From Bacteroidota bacterium (lineage in GTDB: Bacteria > Bacteroidota > Ignavibacteria > Ignavibacteriales > Melioribacteraceae): DNA of 10,015 nucleotides. The position numbers and the translations under genes were made by a program. Positions within the stretch are counted from its first letter, which is position 1, and each line of letters starts with the position of its first letter. The notes beneath the pieces are model-generated. The model did not search any database, had not been told where the DNA came from, and saw nothing but the letters and a program-made list of their open reading frames with translations. This document shows, one piece after another, positions 6,563-10,015 of the stretch. The DNA lies in NCBI GenBank assembly GCA_021814855.1, contig JAKAHQ010000028.1, positions 1 to 10,015 on the forward strand, written 5' to 3'.

Positions 6563-7746
6563 TTCTTTCCTTTGCCGGATTTATTCTCAATTCTGCCTTT
6601 GAATATAAGTTTAATATTTACTATCTCCGGCCGGCTGCCTGTTCTAATAGGCGGGCCCCACCCGCCGACGCCGCACGATACATAATAATGTGTCTTGCCG
6701 ATGATCATGTGTCCCCAGCCGAGTTCATAAATTTTCGAGATGAGGTAATTCAAGGGCCAAAGCTGCCCGTTATGTGTATGCCCGGAAAGTTGAAGATCGA
6801 TCCCGTTTTCTTTCGCGTCTTGCAATCCAAACGGCTGATGATCCATCAATATCAGCGGCAAAGATTTATTCACGCCTTCCAGTAAATCTTTCAGATTCTT
6901 TCTTTGCTTATGCGCAAACTGTTTTTCCGATCGGTCTTCTCTTCCTATAATATAAAACGCGCTGTCGATTTCGGCAACGCTGTCTCTAAGCATTTTTATA
7001 CCATGTTCGCTTAAATAATTGCAGGCTGCTTCCACGCCGCCAATGTATTCATGGTTGCCGGTAATAGCGTAAGTACCGAATCTCGATTTTAATTTTAGAA
7101 GCGCATCTCCCATGTTATCATTTAGAACAGGGGTTATATCTTCGTCGATTATATCGCCGGCAAGCAGAATTATATCCGGATGCAGCGCGTTGATTTTATC
7201 CGTCACTTTTTCCATAAACGATTTGCCGAGAATTGTTCCAAGGTGAATATCGGAAGCCATGGCGATGTTAAGCGATTTTAAGTTACCGGCTTTTTTATCG
7301 ATGTATATTTTATAGTTCTGAACAACGATGTTGCGTGCGTTTATAAAGCCGCCTGCTACGGTGATAAAAACAAGAACTACAACTGATAGCGCAACGGTTC
7401 TTTTCACCTTTAGAGGATCTTTAATCATGAAAGGCGGAAAGAAAGGGAGAAAATGATTAACAAGTCTAAAAAGATCAATCACTATAATGGAAAGGAAAAA
7501 GTAAAACATAAAAGCTATCCAGAAAGAACCAATCCAGATTAATATTGTCGAGATGAACGAAGGAAACGCTCTTTCTAAAAATCTTCCGGCGATGTAGGAA
7601 AGTACAAAAAAAACAATTACAACAAGAAAAATTGTTTTGTACTGCGCGGGTATAACGTCGAGGCCCCGTTTAATGATGTAAAAATTAATCAGTCCGTAAA
7701 CAAGAAATACTATTCCAAAGAATACCAGCATTTGAGACCACTTCAT
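6559..7746 (-). CDS. Membrane-anchored metallophosphoesterase (YaeI-like calcineurin superfamily)
   Basis: The 395-residue protein has about four hydrophobic membrane segments (roughly 5-25, 37-55, 66-92 and 117-135) followed by a soluble metallophosphoesterase domain (about 158-380). All metal-site motifs are present: SDIHLG (Asp166, His168), GDIID (Asp198), GNHE (Asn231, His232), DHQP (His303) and GHTHNGQ (His323, His325). This is the complete dinuclear metal set, so the enzyme should be active on a phosphoester. Proteins with this layout include YaeI-type phosphodiesterases that act near the membrane, sometimes on lipid-linked pyrophosphates such as UDP-diacylglucosamine. The substrate here is not deducible. 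The last bases overlap the SDR-like gene. The 118-base gap after glgA holds no clear terminator or promoter, so readthrough from glgA is possible. No good Shine-Dalgarno precedes the ATG. Confidence 0.92.
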   Translation of the reverse strand: MKWSQMLVFFGIVFLVYGLINFYIIKRGLDVIPAQYKTIFLVVIVFFVLSYIAGRFLERAFPSFISTILIWIGSFWIAFMFYFFLSIIVIDLFRLVNHFLPFFPPFMIKDPLKVKRTVALSVVVLVFITVAGGFINARNIVVQNYKIYIDKKAGNLKSLNIAMASDIHLGTILGKSFMEKVTDKINALHPDIILLAGDIIDEDITPVLNDNMGDALLKLKSRFGTYAITGNHEYIGGVEAACNYLSEHGIKMLRDSVAEIDSAFYIIGREDRSEKQFAHKQRKNLKDLLEGVNKSLPLILMDHQPFGLQDAKENGIDLQLSGHTHNGQLWPLNYLISKIYELGWGHMIIGKTHYYVSCGVGGWGPPIRTGSRPEIVNIKLIFKGRIENKSGKGKK

Positions 7747-7864
7747 AGTTATTCAGAAAACCCTTTTAAAATTATAGATAAAACACATGTTTGGCTAATA
7801 AAGTTTAAGAAGTTTAGAAGCGGAACAAAGACGCGGGGCTTGTACAATTGAATTTCAGTGGCGT

Positions 7865-9334
7865 TCATGAGTGGATTTTTTTCGAAGCTTTGTCGTAAAG
7901 CGATAAATATTTCTCTGCTGATTTCCTCCAGGAAAAATCTTTGTTCATTCCATTCAGCTGAATTTTTCTCCAGGTCGGTTTGTTATGATAATCGTTGATG
8001 GCGCGTTTAACGGAGTGGATAAGAGCGTGGGAGGTGTAGTCGTAAAACGAAAAACCATTCCCGGTTTCCATTCCCTGCGCAAGATATTCGTTCCAATCCT
8101 GAACCGTATCTGCAAGTCCGCCGGTTTTACGAACAACGGGCACCGTTCCGTATTTAAGAGAATAAATTTGATTGAGGCCGCACGGTTCAAATTTAGAGGG
8201 CATAAGAAAGATGTCGGCTGCCGCTTCGATCAAGTGCGCGAGCTCGTTGTTGTAACCGCAGTAGAAATAAACTTTTCGAGGAAATTTTGCTTTAACAGAT
8301 TTCCACATCTCCTCGTATCTTTCTTCACCGCTTCCTAAGATTATCCATTGCGCGTCGAGGGCCATTAGCTCGTTCATTGCATAAGCAATAATGTCAAACC
8401 CTTTCTGGTCGGCAAGACGGGAAACAATGCCGATCAACGGAAGATTTTCGTCAATAGAAAATCCGAGATGATCGACGAGAAATTTTTTGTTTTCAAGCTT
8501 GCCGGATAAATCGCTCGAGGAATAATGAAAAGGAAGAAAAACATCTTTTGCGGGATCCCACAGGTCGTAATCAATGCCGTTGAGAATTCCGTAGAAGTCG
8601 TTTTTTCTTTTCGCGAGATACGCATCCATTCCTTCGCCGTATTCGGGAGTTAGGAGTTCGCGCGCGTAATTTTCGCTTACGGTATTCAGGATATCGGCGG
8701 TATAAATAGCCGTCTTCATAAAATTAACGCCGCCTGCGTATTCGCCCAATCCGCCGTGGAAATAATGTCTCGGGTTTATTTCGGCCTTGGTAAAAGTATT
8801 TTTCGAAAATTGTCCCTGGTAAGCAATGTTATGAATAGTAAAAACCGTAGCCGTATTATCAAACATCCTGTCCCAGCCGTAATTTTCTCTTAACAAAATT
8901 GGCATTAAGGCAGTCTGCCAGTCGTTGCAGTGAATAATATCCGGCGCCCATTTGATTCGCTGAAGTATTTCGATAACTCCTTTGGAGAAAAGTATAAAGC
9001 GCTCGTCCTCATCATTATCATTTGTATAAATTTTTAACCTGTGGAAATAATGAGGGCAATCGACAAAATAAACTTCCACATTCGAACGGTGAAGAATTGC
9101 TTTATGTACATGAACAGATTGTACATGTCCGGCAACCCTGATTGGAATTTCACCTATATCCCACATGTAATGAAGGCCGTGTTCCATCTCGCCGACACTT
9201 TTGTACTTAGGCAGAAAAATTTTTACCTCGTGGCCAAGCTTGCTGATTTCAGCCGGCAGCGAACCGGCAACATCCGCCAATCCGCCTGTCTTCGCATACG
9301 GAAAAACTTCGCTGGCCGCAAAAGCTATTTTCAT
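7865..9334 (-). CDS. glgA: Glycogen/starch synthase (ADP- or UDP-glucose, GT5 family)
   Basis: From the ATG at 9334 the protein has 489 residues, the normal GlgA length. It begins MKIAFAASEVFPYAKTGGLADV, which contains the KxGGLADV sugar-nucleotide loop of the N-terminal Rossmann domain. Other GT5 landmarks follow: DIIHCNDWQTAL (about 132-143), TIHNIAYQG (about 166-174), LNGIDYDLWDP (about 251-261), GIVSRLADQKG (about 302-312), SKFEPCGLNQ (about 380-389, with the catalytic Glu) and KTGGLADTV (about 403-411). It elongates alpha-1,4-glucan from a nucleotide-glucose donor in the cytoplasm; both ADP- and UDP-glucose users exist in this family. The in-frame TTG at 9343 directly abuts the Shine-Dalgarno and is not a plausible start. 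No other glycogen genes are visible, so glgA stands alone here. Confidence 0.97.
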   Translation of the reverse strand: MKIAFAASEVFPYAKTGGLADVAGSLPAEISKLGHEVKIFLPKYKSVGEMEHGLHYMWDIGEIPIRVAGHVQSVHVHKAILHRSNVEVYFVDCPHYFHRLKIYTNDNDEDERFILFSKGVIEILQRIKWAPDIIHCNDWQTALMPILLRENYGWDRMFDNTATVFTIHNIAYQGQFSKNTFTKAEINPRHYFHGGLGEYAGGVNFMKTAIYTADILNTVSENYARELLTPEYGEGMDAYLAKRKNDFYGILNGIDYDLWDPAKDVFLPFHYSSSDLSGKLENKKFLVDHLGFSIDENLPLIGIVSRLADQKGFDIIAYAMNELMALDAQWIILGSGEERYEEMWKSVKAKFPRKVYFYCGYNNELAHLIEAAADIFLMPSKFEPCGLNQIYSLKYGTVPVVRKTGGLADTVQDWNEYLAQGMETGNGFSFYDYTSHALIHSVKRAINDYHNKPTWRKIQLNGMNKDFSWRKSAEKYLSLYDKASKKIHS

Positions 9335-9343
9335 ATTTAGCAA

Positions 9344-9347
9344 TCCT
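9344..9347 (-). promoter_or_regulatory. Shine-Dalgarno of glgA
   Basis: On the minus strand AGGA precedes the ATG at 9334 by nine bases, which supports that start over the TTG three codons upstream. Confidence 0.5.
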
Positions 9348-9383
9348 GCATTAATTAAGTAAAGTCGGCCTAAACTCTGGTTG

Positions 9384-9391
9384 CAAAGATA
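9384..9391 (-). promoter_or_regulatory. Candidate glgA promoter -7 element (TAnnTTTG)
   Basis: On the minus strand TATCTTTG matches the Bacteroidota -7 consensus TAnnTTTG exactly. It lies between the ABC-F terminator and the glgA start, giving a leader of about 40 bases. No good TTTG -33 box is seen at the expected 19-base spacing. Confidence 0.45.
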
Positions 9392-9429
9392 ATTAAACTA
9401 ATTGGGAGTATGAAGAAGTAGAGTTCCTT

Positions 9430-9460
9430 AAGAAAAATTTCTTGCGGACAACGCAAAAAA
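9430..9460 (-). terminator. Intrinsic terminator of the ABC-F gene
   Basis: Reading the minus strand, TTTTTTGCG pairs with CGCAAGAAA (nine pairs, one G-U) around the loop TTGTC and is followed at once by TTTTTCTTA. It begins 13 bases after the ABC-F stop codon, and the putative glgA promoter lies downstream of it, so the two genes are probably separate transcription units. Confidence 0.65.
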
Positions 9461-9473
9461 TGATACCGCCAAA

Positions 9474-10015
9474 TTAAACACACTCTACTTCAAATGTTTT
9501 GCTGTCTCCGGAAAGCCGCCATTCCTTATTGGTTAAAGCATCCAGAAAGTGTTTATCGTGACTTACAAGCAGAAGCGCACAGGATACATTTTTCAAAGCA
9601 TCTTCCAAACACTCAATCGAAACCAGGTCTATATGATTTGTCGGCTCATCCATTATAATTATATGCGGATTTTTGGCGATGCCGAGACCGAGCAATAATT
9701 TTCGTGTTTCACCAGGACTGGGAATTTCGGTTGACAGAAGGCGTTTGGCGTCGGAGCCAAGGCGGCTGACAATAATCATCAACTTTCCAAGCTGGTCGTT
9801 CTGAAGTTTTTTAATATCTGCGTTCAATTGCTTTGTTTCATCAACGGAAATTTCCTGCGGGATGTAGGTTATGTTCTCCGGTTCAGCATTGAGGAATTGC
9901 ATAATATATTTTATTAAAGTGCTTTTGCCGGAACCGTTTTCACCGGTGACGGCAATTTTATCTATGCTGCCAATAAATAAATTTTGATGTAGAAGAATTT
10001 CTCGTGAAGATAAAC
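9474..10015 (-). CDS. ABC-F-type ATPase, C-terminal nucleotide-binding domain, 5' partial
   Basis: The reading frame runs off the right edge of the window; 179 C-terminal residues plus the stop are visible. They contain a complete second ATPase core: Walker A GENGSGKST (visible residues 24-32), a Q-loop in YIPQE (about 50-54), signature-region SPGETRK (about 99-105), Walker B with catalytic Glu in IIIMDEPTNHID (about 118-129) and the H-loop SHD (151-153). DEPTNHID and the absence of membrane segments point to the ABC-F class (ribosome-associated translation factors and antibiotic-resistance proteins), not to a transporter. The signature has SPGE where most ABC proteins have SGGE/SGGQ; I recall some Lsa/Vga-like ABC-F groups having Pro there, but could not check. 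The protein ends soon after the ATPase core with no long C-terminal extension. Whether it protects ribosomes from a drug or acts as a housekeeping factor cannot be told from this part. Confidence 0.88.
   Translation of the reverse strand, partial: LSSREILLHQNLFIGSIDKIAVTGENGSGKSTLIKYIMQFLNAEPENITYIPQEISVDETKQLNADIKKLQNDQLGKLMIIVSRLGSDAKRLLSTEIPSPGETRKLLLGLGIAKNPHIIIMDEPTNHIDLVSIECLEDALKNVSCALLLVSHDKHFLDALTNKEWRLSGDSKTFEVECV

Noticed and set aside
7747..7864. Terminator or promoter between glgA and the metallophosphoesterase gene
   Set aside because: Only very short palindromes (such as TTGTACAA and TTTTAAAA) are present, without a stable stem plus T tract, and there is no TAnnTTTG match.
9341..9343. 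TTG start for glgA, three codons upstream of the ATG
   Set aside because: It touches the AGGA element with no spacer, and GlgA proteins typically begin at the MKI... methionine.

Overview
The window looks like chromosomal DNA from a member of the Bacteroidota/Ignavibacteriota (FCB) group, most likely Ignavibacteria-like. The main evidence is the C-terminal type IX secretion sorting domain of the first gene, with its LDQNYPNPFNPSTTIQF motif and GVYFYKL...KKMILLK ending. Weak Shine-Dalgarno use and two TAnnTTTG (Bacteroidota-type -7) promoter elements agree with this. Base composition is moderate and even, and no mobile element, phage, tRNA, rRNA or CRISPR signal was seen. The taxonomic placement is inferred from these motifs, not from a search.

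Region 1 (1-2078, + strand): the 3' part of a secreted subtilisin-like (S8) serine peptidase. Its oxyanion Asn and catalytic Ser are visible; the catalytic Asp and His lie upstream of the window.

Region 2 (2108-5572, + strand) is the most interesting part. It is a compact four-gene corrinoid methyl-transfer cluster: a free-standing cobalamin-binding protein, a stand-alone homocysteine S-methyltransferase domain, a protein resembling the AdoMet-binding reactivation domain of MetH but with a C-terminal cysteine cluster, and a UroD-superfamily (MtaA/MtbA-like) methyltransferase. Three of the modules that MetH carries in one chain are thus separate genes. The pterin (methyl-tetrahydrofolate) domain is absent from the window, and a UroD-type methyltransferase stands beside the set. 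The simplest model is that an unidentified methyl donor loads the corrinoid protein, homocysteine takes the methyl group to give methionine, and the activation-like protein rescues oxidised cobalamin.

Region 3 (5600-7746, - strand): an overlapping gene pair, a membrane-anchored metallophosphoesterase followed by an atypical short-chain dehydrogenase-like protein. The pair converges on region 2, and a long inverted repeat at the junction probably terminates transcription in both directions.

Region 4 (7865-10015, - strand): glycogen/starch synthase (glgA) with its own predicted promoter and ribosome binding site. Upstream of it lies the 3' end of an ABC-F-type ATPase gene that ends in a good intrinsic terminator. 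Intergenic gaps are all shorter than 135 bases.
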